This document shows, in pieces, positions 1 to 8,718 of a DNA stretch of 64,000 bases. The notes under the pieces are model-generated. The model made no database searches and was not told where the DNA came from. It saw only the letters and a program-made list of their open reading frames with translations. This DNA is from [Clostridium] scindens (lineage in GTDB: Bacteria > Bacillota > Clostridia > Lachnospirales > Lachnospiraceae), in contig NZ_CP080442.1 of assembly GCF_019597925.1 (NCBI RefSeq), positions 3,735,501 to 3,799,500 on the forward strand, given 5' to 3'. Each line of letters begins with the position of its first letter. Position 1 is the stretch's first letter. The translations under genes were made by a program, and so were the position numbers.

Positions 1-99
1 TTCTTCTTGCTTCTTTTGCCGCTATGCTCATTGCAAGGCTTGTCGAAGCCTCATGTATCCGATTATCCAGAAGAGACTGGCTTCAGTACCATGAAGGAT

Positions 100-750
100 C
101 TAAGCAGCATGGAATGTAACGGCCGTGACGCTCTCTTTCAGGAAAGTTTCGCATACCGCGTCGATTGCTTCCTGTTCCACTTCCTTCTGCACCGGCGCCC
201 TTCTCTGATATTCAAACATACATCCGCACAGGAACATGATTGCCATAAGGCAGGCAGCACAGACGGCGTATAATATCTTCTTCCGTGTTCTGCTGTTTTT
301 TCCCTTCCGGAAGTTTGAATTCTTGCAAGCATCCCGCAAGTCACTCAGAAATCTTGACTTATACCCGGGCATTCCCTTATAATAAGCGGACCTTATCCAT
401 TCCGGGACTGATTCGCCCCTCCCGGCGATATGCCTGCATACGCTTCTTAAAATCCGCCTCTTCCCCTCCTCTCCATACTGTTCGCTATTGTTGGATACGA
501 TCTCATATAAAACCGCCGGAGGATTGACCTCATCCCGAAGGTTCAGGGAATAGAAGACTTGAAGAAGTTCCTCAGCCATATCATATTTTTCCTCTCCATC
601 TCCCGACAGTTCCAGACTCTTTGCCATCAGATACTCCATCCGTTCAACGATCTTCCGGGATTTCCCTGTAAGGATCCGTTCATTCTCCACAAATTCATCC
701 ATAAACTGCGCGATGCTCTGGGCCATCCACTTTTTAAATTCTGCCGTCAT
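100..750 (-). CDS. Hypothetical single-pass membrane protein, last gene of the signalling array in the window
   Basis: 216 residues, family not recognised. Residues 1-155 are charged and predicted helical. A lysine/arginine-rich stretch (around 146-157) precedes one hydrophobic segment at about 158-176, and a short acidic tail follows, suggesting a large cytoplasmic N-terminal domain anchored near the C-terminus. The ATG has a strong AAGGAGGGAG site, and the start overlaps the end of the upstream gene by 17 bp, so the two are probably translationally coupled. It is the most distal gene seen in the array. Bases 1-99 contain no supported ORF on the minus strand except a 10-codon open stretch running off the edge without a ribosome site. 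Function unknown; membership of the array is the only clue. Confidence 0.75.
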   Translation of the reverse strand: MTAEFKKWMAQSIAQFMDEFVENERILTGKSRKIVERMEYLMAKSLELSGDGEEKYDMAEELLQVFYSLNLRDEVNPPAVLYEIVSNNSEQYGEEGKRRILRSVCRHIAGRGESVPEWIRSAYYKGMPGYKSRFLSDLRDACKNSNFRKGKNSRTRKKILYAVCAACLMAIMFLCGCMFEYQRRAPVQKEVEQEAIDAVCETFLKESVTAVTFHAA

Positions 751-1225
751 CTTTCGCTCCCTCCTTGCTTAAGCCTTCCTTTAGCGCCTGCTCGAATTCT
801 CCCAGATCCACGTCTGATCCTTCTTTAAAAAGAATTGGCGTAAAGCCCCGCTTGCCAGCCACATACTGCCTTACGATGCTGCTCTTCATGAGAAGGCTTG
901 CCTCTGCCCTGCTCAAGGACGCATTCGCGATTATCACCAGATATCTGCCATCCGCCTCTTTCCTGAATGCCGCCATGCTCAAAAGAAGCGCCTGTCTGAA
1001 AGAATAATCTCTTCCGGCTCCATTCACATAAAGGATATCCGTTCGCTTTACATCCTCCAATACAAATACTTTTCCATCACCACAGACGATGCTTTTTCTG
1101 ATACGGCATTTTCCATCTGCTTCTTCCGCCATCTTCTTTTGAACCTCATAAAGCCTCTCCTCAAGTTCCCTACTGTCATAACTATCATTTTTCAGAACAC
1201 AGATGATCACGTCGTAATCCTTCAC
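734..1225 (-). CDS. Hypothetical protein, possible alpha/beta (vWA-like) domain
   Basis: 163 residues starting with GTG, preceded by GGGGGAG at a normal distance. It is a soluble alpha/beta-looking protein with strand-like stretches IICVL, VFVLED and YLVIIAN, but no clear MIDAS motif and no membrane segment. It lies 14 bp after the vWA gene and overlaps the next gene by 17 bp, so it is part of the same transcript. A second, degenerate vWA-type domain is possible because it follows a vWA gene and alternates strands and helices in a similar way, but this is only inference. No catalytic motif is visible. Confidence 0.7.
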   Translation of the reverse strand: MKDYDVIICVLKNDSYDSRELEERLYEVQKKMAEEADGKCRIRKSIVCGDGKVFVLEDVKRTDILYVNGAGRDYSFRQALLLSMAAFRKEADGRYLVIIANASLSRAEASLLMKSSIVRQYVAGKRGFTPILFKEGSDVDLGEFEQALKEGLSKEGAKDDGRI

Positions 1226-1239
1226 CTTAGACTCCCCCT

Positions 1240-2052
1240 TTAGTTCGAGAACTGGCAGATGATGGAACGTGCCATCAGCGATGCGATTCGTTCTCGTTCT
1301 TCCTGATCTGCCAGCATTTCTGCCGGATATGCCACTTGGGCTTCCGATGGACTCCCGGTTACAGGATCTTTCTCTACGATCTTGAACCTCGGATAATATC
1401 CCGGATAAGCAAAACTATATACATACCGGAATCCCGGGCAATCTTCTGTCCTAAGTTCTGAGCCATTTCCACCTGTAAAGTCCGGCCCGCCCTGCTCATC
1501 CATGGAATCGGTAAGAATCAGCATCCCCACGTTTGCCTCTTTGGGAATCTCATCCTTTACCATGCACAGCACGTCATACAGGCATTCATTCAGCGGCTCG
1601 CAGCCGTTCAGGCTTCCACCCTCAAAGCTAATGCCGCGAAGCGCTGCCTTTACTTCCTCAAAGTCCTTGGTAAAGCAGCCTCCATTATCAAATGTGCTGA
1701 ATCTTGTCCCGTTCTCCTGCATGATAGCAAGCGCGATGCAATATTCCCACCCTCTTCTGTATGTGCCATCGTAGATCTCCTTAATCAGTTTCAGAATCAG
1801 CTTGTACATCCCCAGGAATATGGACGCTGCCGAAAGCGTGCCGTCAAGCGCGATGATCAGATAGTTTTCCGGTCTTCCTCCGACCGCTCTCTGCCTCGTC
1901 TCGAATCTGCGAGGCTGGCTTTTCTTGGGGCCGTATATCTTAGGCATCTTGGTCTCTTCTTCTCTTAGCACCGCATCATTTACTTCCTCTGGCATCCATC
2001 TGCGCATCTTTTGCTCAGGCCGGATGGACTGCGTATTATTTCGAAGCCTCAT
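1240..2052 (-). CDS. vWA-domain protein
   Basis: 270 residues. A von Willebrand factor A fold is suggested by LIIALDGTLSA (around residues 66-76), in the place of the DxSxS metal-binding (MIDAS) motif but reading D-G-T-L-S. It is followed by a long helix, the segment FSTFDNGG and the later ILTDSMDEQGG, which fits the third MIDAS loop. The N-terminal 60 residues are basic and low in structure. vWA proteins commonly scaffold signalling or ATPase complexes through metal-dependent binding. It lies directly after the Ser/Thr kinase gene (20 bp gap) with an AAAGGAGGGAG site, so it is a plausible substrate or adaptor of that kinase. No membrane segment is seen. Confidence 0.75.
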   Translation of the reverse strand: MRLRNNTQSIRPEQKMRRWMPEEVNDAVLREEETKMPKIYGPKKSQPRRFETRQRAVGGRPENYLIIALDGTLSAASIFLGMYKLILKLIKEIYDGTYRRGWEYCIALAIMQENGTRFSTFDNGGCFTKDFEEVKAALRGISFEGGSLNGCEPLNECLYDVLCMVKDEIPKEANVGMLILTDSMDEQGGPDFTGGNGSELRTEDCPGFRYVYSFAYPGYYPRFKIVEKDPVTGSPSEAQVAYPAEMLADQEERERIASLMARSIICQFSN

Positions 2053-2071
2053 AATCTCCCTCCTTTTAAAA

Positions 2072-3280
2072 CTAGTCTAACTGCATCAGCGCGATAAATT
2101 TTTTCTCCTTTTTTATGAACAGCCTGATCAGTTCTTTTTCCTTTAAGCAGCCTGCCGCCTCCTGCGCAATATCAGGATAGGTGATAAAGTCAATCTTTCC
2201 CCCCGACATATACAGGGACAATATCACCTGCCGTCCCCATCTGATATCAATCAGCTGGCCTTCGCAGAGGTTCTGAATGGCATAGCCCCCATACGGGCTT
2301 TCATATGCCACGGATGCCAGACTTAGTTCCCGGAGTTTGAGCAGGCTAAGGGGGTCCCCAGCCTCCTTGTTTCCCGTTTGGAAGTAGCGCTTTATGAACG
2401 CGTCATAATCCTGAATGATCTGTCCCATACTTTCGTACCGCTCTCCTCTTCTTGCGATCAGTCTTCTGATAATCGCAAGCAGGGGCTTATACTTTTCCGT
2501 ACGGTATTGCTGGGGGATCCTTCTGATATCCAGGTCATGCGCCAGCGTTTCCTTATGCAGGTAGTCGATCTTCTCGTCATGGCTGTAATAGTCTTGGCCA
2601 ATCAGCCAGTACAGCATGACCTGCCCCAGCGAATAGATATCCAGCTGGATATCCGTCTCCCTGGAATAGGCAGCCGCCGGATCCATATATCCGGCCGTCC
2701 CTGATATATACTCCGGCCTCTGTCCTGTTCCATTATCCGCGCAGTGGCTCCAGTCGAAATCGCACAGCACAAGAGACTCATCTTCCCGCCTTACTAACAG
2801 GTTCATCGGCTTTAGGTCCCGATGCACGAACGGCTCCCTCCCGCCCGTCCCCATATAGGCTTCCATCGCGGACATCAGCTGCCTGATCTGCCCCAGCATT
2901 TTCTCATTGAATTCCTCAGGCGCCTCTTTTCTCAGCCGTTTGATCTGCGGCCGTTCCAGATATTCCGGCAGACTGTAGCCATCAATCCACTCCGAGAGGA
3001 CGAAGGATATCTCCTCTCCTCGCATCCCCATCCTTAGTGTCCCCTGATAGCCGCCATACACTTTCATAATTGATCTGTGGCTGATGCGAAACTTGGCCTC
3101 CCTCCTCAGTAAAAAGAGGGCATTCTCGTCGCCTTGGCGGGCATACTTGATAAAATACAGCCTGCCGTCTGATGCATTCCGGGCCTTTCCAGACCAGGTT
3201 CTTTTTCCTCTTTTCTCTACCGGATATTCTAAGAACTGGTACACCTGATCCCCGCAGATTATGCTTGGCATCTCCTTCAT
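2072..3280 (-). CDS. Serine/threonine protein kinase (Hanks type), cytoplasmic
   Basis: About 402 residues. Kinase hallmarks are the beta-3 lysine in YFIKYA, the catalytic loop HRDLKPMN (around 153-160), the metal motif DFD instead of DFG (LCDFDWSHC, around 174), the activation segment end GTAGYMDP and the conserved Asp in DIYSLG. So it is probably active, with an unusual Asp replacing the DFG glycine. There is no PASTA domain or transmembrane segment, unlike PrkC. The roughly 115-residue C-terminal part is not recognised. ATG at 3280 is preferred because GAGGG lies 8 nt upstream; a GTG at 3289 with its own purine-rich site is possible. It sits between a PP2C phosphatase (upstream) and a vWA protein (downstream), a classic kinase/phosphatase pair. 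Confidence 0.88.
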   Translation of the reverse strand: MKEMPSIICGDQVYQFLEYPVEKRGKRTWSGKARNASDGRLYFIKYARQGDENALFLLRREAKFRISHRSIMKVYGGYQGTLRMGMRGEEISFVLSEWIDGYSLPEYLERPQIKRLRKEAPEEFNEKMLGQIRQLMSAMEAYMGTGGREPFVHRDLKPMNLLVRREDESLVLCDFDWSHCADNGTGQRPEYISGTAGYMDPAAAYSRETDIQLDIYSLGQVMLYWLIGQDYYSHDEKIDYLHKETLAHDLDIRRIPQQYRTEKYKPLLAIIRRLIARRGERYESMGQIIQDYDAFIKRYFQTGNKEAGDPLSLLKLRELSLASVAYESPYGGYAIQNLCEGQLIDIRWGRQVILSLYMSGGKIDFITYPDIAQEAAGCLKEKELIRLFIKKEKKFIALMQLD

Positions 3281-3300
3281 CCTCAACACCCTCTTTTCCC

Positions 3301-4092
3301 TCAGAATTCAAGCAGGATTGCTGTCTGATCATCATCGTCCGTATCTCTGGCAGTTTCAAACAGTCTCATAATCAGCCCTTGGCCATTCTCCTCTCTGGCC
3401 ATCTGGCAGATCTGCTCCTTCTTCGTCTCGCCAAATGCCCCGTCCGTTCCCAGGATCAGCTTGTCTCCGGGGGCAATTCGGTAGATATAGCGCAGACTGA
3501 TCTCTCTTTCCGACAAGTCCGCTCTTTTGCCAAGATAAGAAAGAAGAATATGCGTGTTCTGATAGTAATCTTCTGTCTCCTTTTCATACTTGCCACGGCT
3601 TGCGTCAGCCTCAGCCTTATTCATAATATGGCTCTCAAGATATAAGGCTCCCTCCCCGGCACGGTAATGGTACACTGGAGAATCTCCGGTATTGATAACG
3701 ATCGCCATATCTTCCATCAGCGTGATCGCGCTCAAGGTCGTTCCGCCTGCCTCAAGGCCTTCTCCTATCTTGCATACCGCCCAGTTCGCTTCCTGCAGCG
3801 CTTCCTGCATGGCCTTTTCCACGGTGTCCGCATGGCAGTACAGGCTAAAGCATTCTTTCTTCTCCTTATAGATTCCTTGTAACCGTTCTTGTATTGTGCG
3901 CAGATATGCGTCCACTGCCGTCCAGGCAGCCTTTTCTCCCTGGGCAAGATGCGTCACCCCGTCGGCAACCGCAATCAGATCCATAGCCTTATCATTCATA
4001 TATGCCATCTTCACCCTGAGGTAGGCATCCTCATTTGTCTCATGAAACATGCTCTCAGCCTTCCTCGACTTCATATGTATCTTATATTCCAT
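3301..4092 (-). CDS. PP2C-family Ser/Thr protein phosphatase
   Basis: 263 residues, the size of a bare PP2C (PPM) catalytic domain. Visible motifs are NEDAY near the N-terminus, AVADGVTH (metal-binding Asp), AGGTTLSAI, INTGDSPVYHY, ILGTDGAFGE and DDDDQTAILLEF at the end, which supply the expected Asp ligands for two metal ions. It should remove phosphate from Ser/Thr residues placed by the neighbouring kinases. The start has an AGGAGGAAGG site. It follows the PBP gene by 11 bp and precedes the kinase by about 20 bp, matching the phosphatase-kinase order of PrpC/PrkC and PstP/PknB loci. Soluble; no membrane segment. Confidence 0.9.
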   Translation of the reverse strand: MEYKIHMKSRKAESMFHETNEDAYLRVKMAYMNDKAMDLIAVADGVTHLAQGEKAAWTAVDAYLRTIQERLQGIYKEKKECFSLYCHADTVEKAMQEALQEANWAVCKIGEGLEAGGTTLSAITLMEDMAIVINTGDSPVYHYRAGEGALYLESHIMNKAEADASRGKYEKETEDYYQNTHILLSYLGKRADLSEREISLRYIYRIAPGDKLILGTDGAFGETKKEQICQMAREENGQGLIMRLFETARDTDDDDQTAILLEF

Positions 4093-4103
4093 GCCCCTTC
4101 CTC

Positions 4104-5507
4104 CTACATTTCTTCAAACAAATACTGGTAAACTTCCGCTATACTGTCCAAAAGTTCTGCTCCGTGCTTCTGGCATTTGATCTGATTCGCCACCACGACA
4201 TACCTGGGGGCATCCAGTGGGGCGAATGAGATCATCCATGCATTATTGGTACCTTCTTCATCTCCGTTTTCGCTTGTCCCCGTCTTGCAGCATATCTGAT
4301 ACCGGTCCGTCAGCGCCTGCGTCTTTTCGTCCGCCTGGCTTTTGTACTCCTGTGCGGCATCATGCATGGCATCTTTGACTGTATGTGCCGTCTCCGGCGC
4401 GCATACTTCGCTTAATACCTCGACGCTTCCTTCTTTCACGACTTTGCCGTCTTTGCTTAATACCCGCTTGATCAGATACGGCTTCTTCATAACGCCGTCA
4501 GCAGCGATCGCCTGGGTGATCATCGCCATATTCATCGTGCTTGTAAGTAACTTTCCCTGCCCGAATCCGGTCTGGCACAGCACCTCCTGATCAGAATCAT
4601 CAACCTCCCAGTTGGATGTGATCGTTCCAAAATCCAGCTCCACGTCCTTGCCGATCATGCATTTCCCAGCCATTTCTGTAAGCCTCTTCGCCCCCAGTTC
4701 CTGGGCCGCCTGGGCCATGACACAGTTGGAAGATCGCACAAGCGCTGTCTTTAGGTCAATCCAATCTCCGATATTTCCATATGCATTCTTCACGGTATAA
4801 TCTCCAGCCATATAGGAAGAATCCAGATACTCGCTTTCTCCCATGCCGTTTTCCAGGGCGGCCATCAAGGTTACCACCTTGAACACGGAGCCTGGCGCCT
4901 TACCATTCTTATATGCCATGGGATACCGCATTTCCAGATTCGGATCAGCGGCGTCCATAGCCGTGATGCTGCTTGTAAGTTCATTGGCATTAAAGGAAGG
5001 ATAGCTAAGCATCGTCAGGACCTGTCCCGTCTCTGCGTCCAATACCACCAGAGATCCGACCTGATCAATTCCGCCAATCTCATTCGAAAGAATCTCTGCC
5101 GCTCTTTCCTGCAGTCCATGGTCGATATTAACCTGGATGCTGTTTCCCTTCGTATCCTCGATTCCTCTCGTCTCATACAGCATATCTTCCGCCAGTTTCT
5201 GGAATCGGTACCCGCCGTTCTGCAAATATCCAAGCACCTGGGAGTAGGCGTAATCATCCGCATAGACGCCAGGCTCCCCAATCTTTTTATTTTCTACCAG
5301 CAGCGCGCCATTGCAGTCCAGAATATCGCCCGGAACGATCGTTCTCCGGTTGCACGCCGCAATCGCCTCCGTTTTGTAAGCATCCGTTTTCTGGTCTACC
5401 CCTTCCACTATCGCCGTATGCCTGTAGAGCATGTAGATTTCTACTATGGCGAAAGCCGCAATCAGGAAAAATGTTACCGCGCTTCGTCTAAACATCTGGT
5501 TCCTCAT
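4104..5507 (-). CDS. Class B penicillin-binding protein, transpeptidase (PbpA/PBP2-like)
   Basis: 467 residues. One N-terminal membrane anchor (about 10-28) is followed by a short pedestal region and a transpeptidase domain with all three active-site motifs: SVFK (207-210, nucleophile Ser207), SSN (259-261) and KTG (408-410). It should cross-link peptidoglycan on the outer face of the membrane. Length and motif spacing fit the short PbpA type beside RodA/FtsW in actinobacterial pknB clusters; there are no PASTA repeats. It overlaps the SEDS gene upstream by about 20 bp and precedes a PP2C gene by 11 bp, so it forms the usual SEDS-bPBP pair, though the SEDS partner here carries a frameshift. 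Confidence 0.92.
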   Translation of the reverse strand: MRNQMFRRSAVTFFLIAAFAIVEIYMLYRHTAIVEGVDQKTDAYKTEAIAACNRRTIVPGDILDCNGALLVENKKIGEPGVYADDYAYSQVLGYLQNGGYRFQKLAEDMLYETRGIEDTKGNSIQVNIDHGLQERAAEILSNEIGGIDQVGSLVVLDAETGQVLTMLSYPSFNANELTSSITAMDAADPNLEMRYPMAYKNGKAPGSVFKVVTLMAALENGMGESEYLDSSYMAGDYTVKNAYGNIGDWIDLKTALVRSSNCVMAQAAQELGAKRLTEMAGKCMIGKDVELDFGTITSNWEVDDSDQEVLCQTGFGQGKLLTSTMNMAMITQAIAADGVMKKPYLIKRVLSKDGKVVKEGSVEVLSEVCAPETAHTVKDAMHDAAQEYKSQADEKTQALTDRYQICCKTGTSENGDEEGTNNAWMISFAPLDAPRYVVVANQIKCQKHGAELLDSIAEVYQYLFEEM

Positions 5508-6428
5508 ACCCGATCTCTCCTTCCATAAATCCTGTAGACAGCATCAGCAGTACCGCGATCTGCATCAGGCTGCTGGCAATGTTCGTATATCCCGCCGAGA
5601 AGAACAGCAGCGGCACTCCTGTGATCGGCATACTGCCACTGCTGCCGCTATCAGAACGGCAATCCACATAAACAGGACCTGCTTTCGGTTCTTGGCAAAG
5701 GTCGTATACACAATAAGAAATATCCCCCCAATGATCAGAGAACTTCCCAAATCCCTGAAAAACACCGGAACTGCCATCGTAATCACTGTATATAGAATCG
5801 CTGCCGTTTCCCGTGGAATGAACAGAAACGTATCCTTGGATTGCTTGCACAGAAGAAGGACGAGCACGCATACATAGATCATCCTTGTCAGTTCCAGAAT
5901 TTGAATGTCATTCCCCGCAATCTCCAATGTAATCCTGGCTGCCTGGCTGCCTCCGGCCTGGCCAACGGTTGTTCCTTTCACAGCCAGAAACAGATAGATG
6001 CAGGCTTGAAGGAGCATCAATAAGATTCCGGCCCATTCCCGGCCAAGCATCTTTCCCCAAAAACGAAAAGCCAGTGCTGCTGCAGATGCCGCCGCAATAG
6101 CGACTGCCAGTTTCAGCAGCATCCCTGCTACATCCGCCTTGCTTCCGCTTGTAATCAGCTGCGTAATGAATCCCGTCGTTATCAGCATCAGCACCCAGAT
6201 CGCAAGATACCAGTCTGCATTCCTCGCGAGAACCAGCACGGTTACCGTGCAGGGAATCAGCCCGGCGCATATCATAAGGTATTCCGGCCCCACGCCCTTG
6301 GCAAAAGCGAAGGCTCCCATCGCCGCCTGAACCAGAAGGAGCAGCAGAAGCGGCTTTCGGACGGCGGACATTCCTCCCATCATTTCAGCCCGCTCCTTTG
6401 CGGTTAATTGTCCTTTCTTTACGTACAT
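5488..6428 (-). CDS. SEDS-family (FtsW/RodA/SpoVE-like) membrane protein, reading frame broken
   Basis: Polytopic membrane protein, about 8-9 hydrophobic segments. SEDS signs are ILELTRMIYV (equivalent of the QPSE-K region), VFFRDLGSSLIIGGIFL (the DLG-LL segment) and a terminal MPITGVPLLFFSAGYTN, equivalent to the LPxTGxxLPFxSYGG signature. The last motif is in the -1 frame relative to the first 260 residues: frame 0 runs into a stop at 5565, while the -1 frame continues to 5488. The join would be near 5627 (AVAV then MPITG). No slippery heptamer is visible, and the join leaves fewer residues than usual before the signature, so a small deletion/frameshift or sequencing error is likely. Start chosen at 6428 because GAGAGGAGG precedes it; an upstream ATG at 6476 lies inside the FHA gene. 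Confidence 0.7.
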
Positions 6429-6444
6429 AAGCCTTGTCCTCCTC

Positions 6445-7047
6445 TCATTCGCCGTATCGTATCCGAGTCTCCTCATGCGCCCTGTCTTCCCGCCTCAAAT
6501 CCGGTGGAATCTCGATCTCGACTTTGACGCTCCCGAACCAGAATCTGTGGATCGTGCCCGGCTTCATGATAACCTTATCGCCAGCCCTCATCACTTCGAA
6601 CCTTCCGTCTTCCAGCGCATACTCCGTCTGATTGCTCTTATTCTTATTGGCGTAGACGGTTACGCCTTCTCCCTTCCATTTCCCATTCAGGATTACCCCC
6701 TGGCATTGGGATACGGTCTTATTTTCCAAGATCAGATCGCAATAGTCCCCCCGGCCGATCCGATACCGCCTCCTTGTATCCACGATCTCGGTCTTCCAGG
6801 TACCCTTATGCCAGCTTGTCAGATCGCCAAACTCGCAGTATCTGATGACCGGCGCGCAGATCGGGCTGGTATCCATAGGCTTTCTTACTACGCGCCGGAT
6901 TCCGGCAAAGCCGGCTGCCGCCTTTTTCCATCTGCTAAAGAATGCTTTCCCGGCCATCGGACGGATTCCGGCATCCCATGCCAGTATGCCCGCAAAACTA
7001 ATCAGCACGATAATCACGATCAGAGTCGTCACCTGATATAAACGCAT
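6445..7047 (-). CDS. FHA-domain protein with N-terminal membrane anchor
   Basis: 200 residues. A hydrophobic segment at about 7-25 is followed by a basic linker and an FHA domain at about 90-180. The phosphothreonine-binding signature appears as YRIGRGDYCDL, then KTVSQCQGVI in place of the usual S-R-x-H-A-x-I; the His is replaced, so phosphopeptide recognition may be weakened or different. The end (TIHRFWFGSVKVEIE) fits the last FHA strands. FHA proteins read Thr phosphorylation, so a link between the kinases of this array and the SEDS/PBP pair is expected, as for FhaB beside RodA-PbpA in actinobacteria. The SEDS gene starts 16 bp downstream. Confidence 0.85.
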   Translation of the reverse strand: MRLYQVTTLIVIIVLISFAGILAWDAGIRPMAGKAFFSRWKKAAAGFAGIRRVVRKPMDTSPICAPVIRYCEFGDLTSWHKGTWKTEIVDTRRRYRIGRGDYCDLILENKTVSQCQGVILNGKWKGEGVTVYANKNKSNQTEYALEDGRFEVMRAGDKVIMKPGTIHRFWFGSVKVEIEIPPDLRREDRAHEETRIRYGE

Positions 7048-7114
7048 GCTCTCTCCTCCTTTGCTCTGCGGACATCTGAAAATACCTAGACAAAATCCTC
7101 AACATCCGCTGTTT

Positions 7115-8718
7115 CTATCCAGTTAAACTGTACCGCAATCTCCGTGTCATATTTTTTTCTTTTTTTATCTCCTGCATCTGGCTGTACGCCTTATACGCAG
7201 GCGCATCCTTTAGATCAAGCGCCTCCCTGAGTTTTGGATGCCTGGCAAAGGCAAGCTCGATCTGGACAAGTTCTTCCTGTGAGAACTCACCGATATGCCT
7301 CCAGAAGCCTTCCCTGTCGCCAATGGTTTTAAATCCGGCCATAAGAAGCAGGATATCCCTTGACGCCAGTGCTTCAAGAAGCCTGGCTCCTTCTTCCTCG
7401 CCTTCCTTGCGGCTTCTCCTTAGCAGGATTTCATACCTTGCCATCCGCTTCTTTTCCGGCATCCCCAAAGACTTTGCCTCAAATATGCGGATCTCCCGAA
7501 GTAGAGAGTTCCTGCCTTTTTCCATGCCGATCCTGCGTGCAATGCTCTTATTGCTCTGCCATATTTCTTCTTCCGCCTTAGCGTAAAACCCCGGACTGTT
7601 TTCCTTTATTTCTGAGAGCATCTTTGCAATCACGTCCGCAAACAGGGCCGAATTGCATCCTTGCCTTAGTTCCGGGAGCATATGGCTCGTCCACAGGAAC
7701 ACCCACTGCTCCGTCGTGATTCCCCTCGCCATCCTAAGATAGGAGTAAAGCAGTTCCCGGTAGAACCCCTCGCCTCTTGCCCGGTCTGCCAGAACCAAAA
7801 GATCCAGGCCCAATTCCTGCTCTGTCACCGTGTTTCCTTCCCTCAGCCTTTGCAATGCATAGGCGAATGGAAGGTGGCGGACATCCCGTTCTTCCTGCGG
7901 CAGCATCCCAAGCAGATCTTCCAGATACTCTCTGTAGCCGCCATCGATCATTTTATGGGCCAGGGCCTCATACATCCCGGAACTGCTTTCTGCTTCCGCC
8001 TTTTTCCCCAAAAACGGAATGTCCTTTGCCGCGCCATGCCCATCCTCTGTAAAATGGATCCGCACTTTAGATCCATTCCTTTCCGAATGAATCCCATAAG
8101 ACAGGCGTCCCTGATCGGCGCATGCCGGGTACATCTGGTAGAACAGGTACATCCATTCGGCAGCGATGCGCCAGATCGCCTTATCCCCTTTTTTTGCATG
8201 TATCCTTTCGGAAAGGTCACTGCCAGCATTCCTTCCGTATCCGCCAGATACTCATAAAACTTGCGAATGCAGCATGCCAGGCTTCTCTGGCCCAGACCAT
8301 ACTTTTTCAGGATTCCCGGCAAGTCATATTGTGGCTTTTCTATCGTCTCATCCGGCTCCCACGCTTCCAGCGTATCCGTCTTTGGCATTCTCGTATCAAA
8401 GGGATAGTCCAGCAGATAATCCTCATACTTCTTAGTCCTTTCCGCGGGAATCAACACCTGGCACAGGCGATTATTCCTCCCATCGCCTCCATCCTCGCAA
8501 GCTGCACAGGATATGGCTGCATATCTGCCGCTGGCAAAATCATAGTACAGAAGCCGCGCAGTTTCCCCATCCGGCCCGGTTTTGATATCCATTGCAAGGC
8601 GCTCGCAGCAATCCAGGAATTCCGGCGCCTTCATAGATGACGCCACGATCCCGAGTCCTTGCTGGTGGGCGGACAGAAGTTTTTTGCTCCACGTATAATA
8701 GGCCTGCTCGAATTTCAC
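7115..8718 (-). CDS. GAP1-like (GTPase-associated protein) spanning two ORFs joined by a probable -1 frameshift
   Basis: Two overlapping ORFs (8718-7948 and 8152-7115) read as one protein of about 534 residues if the ribosome moves to -1 at an A7 run (8188-8194). The N-terminal part has the pattern A-YYTW plus GLGIVASS, which resembles GAP1-N domains found beside TRAFAC-type GTPases, where it is thought to partner the GTPase. After the shift the frame reads KAIWRIAAEWMYLFYQMYP and an alpha-helical region (LPFAYALQRL, LYSYLRMARG) resembling GAP1-M. The first ORF past the shift is Cys/Arg-rich and looks like out-of-frame sequence. Start is GTG, overlapping the GTPase-like gene stop (GTGA), so the two are translationally coupled. 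Family call is by eye only; the join is well supported. Confidence 0.65.
8163..8207 (-). promoter_or_regulatory. Candidate programmed -1 ribosomal frameshift signal (dnaX type)
   Basis: On the minus strand, A_AAA_AAG (8194-8188) lies exactly in the zero frame of the first ORF. AAGGA (8207-8203) lies 8 nt upstream, like the internal Shine-Dalgarno stimulator of dnaX. A perfect 5-bp stem GCGAT/ATCGC (8179-8175 with 8167-8163, 7-nt loop) begins 8 nt downstream. A -1 slip here enters the frame that continues for 357 codons. All three stimulatory elements are seen directly; actual slippage is inferred. Confidence 0.6.

Noticed and set aside
1..99. Further minus-strand gene running off the left edge
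   Set aside because: Only a 10-codon open stretch from an ATG without a ribosome site; not enough to call.
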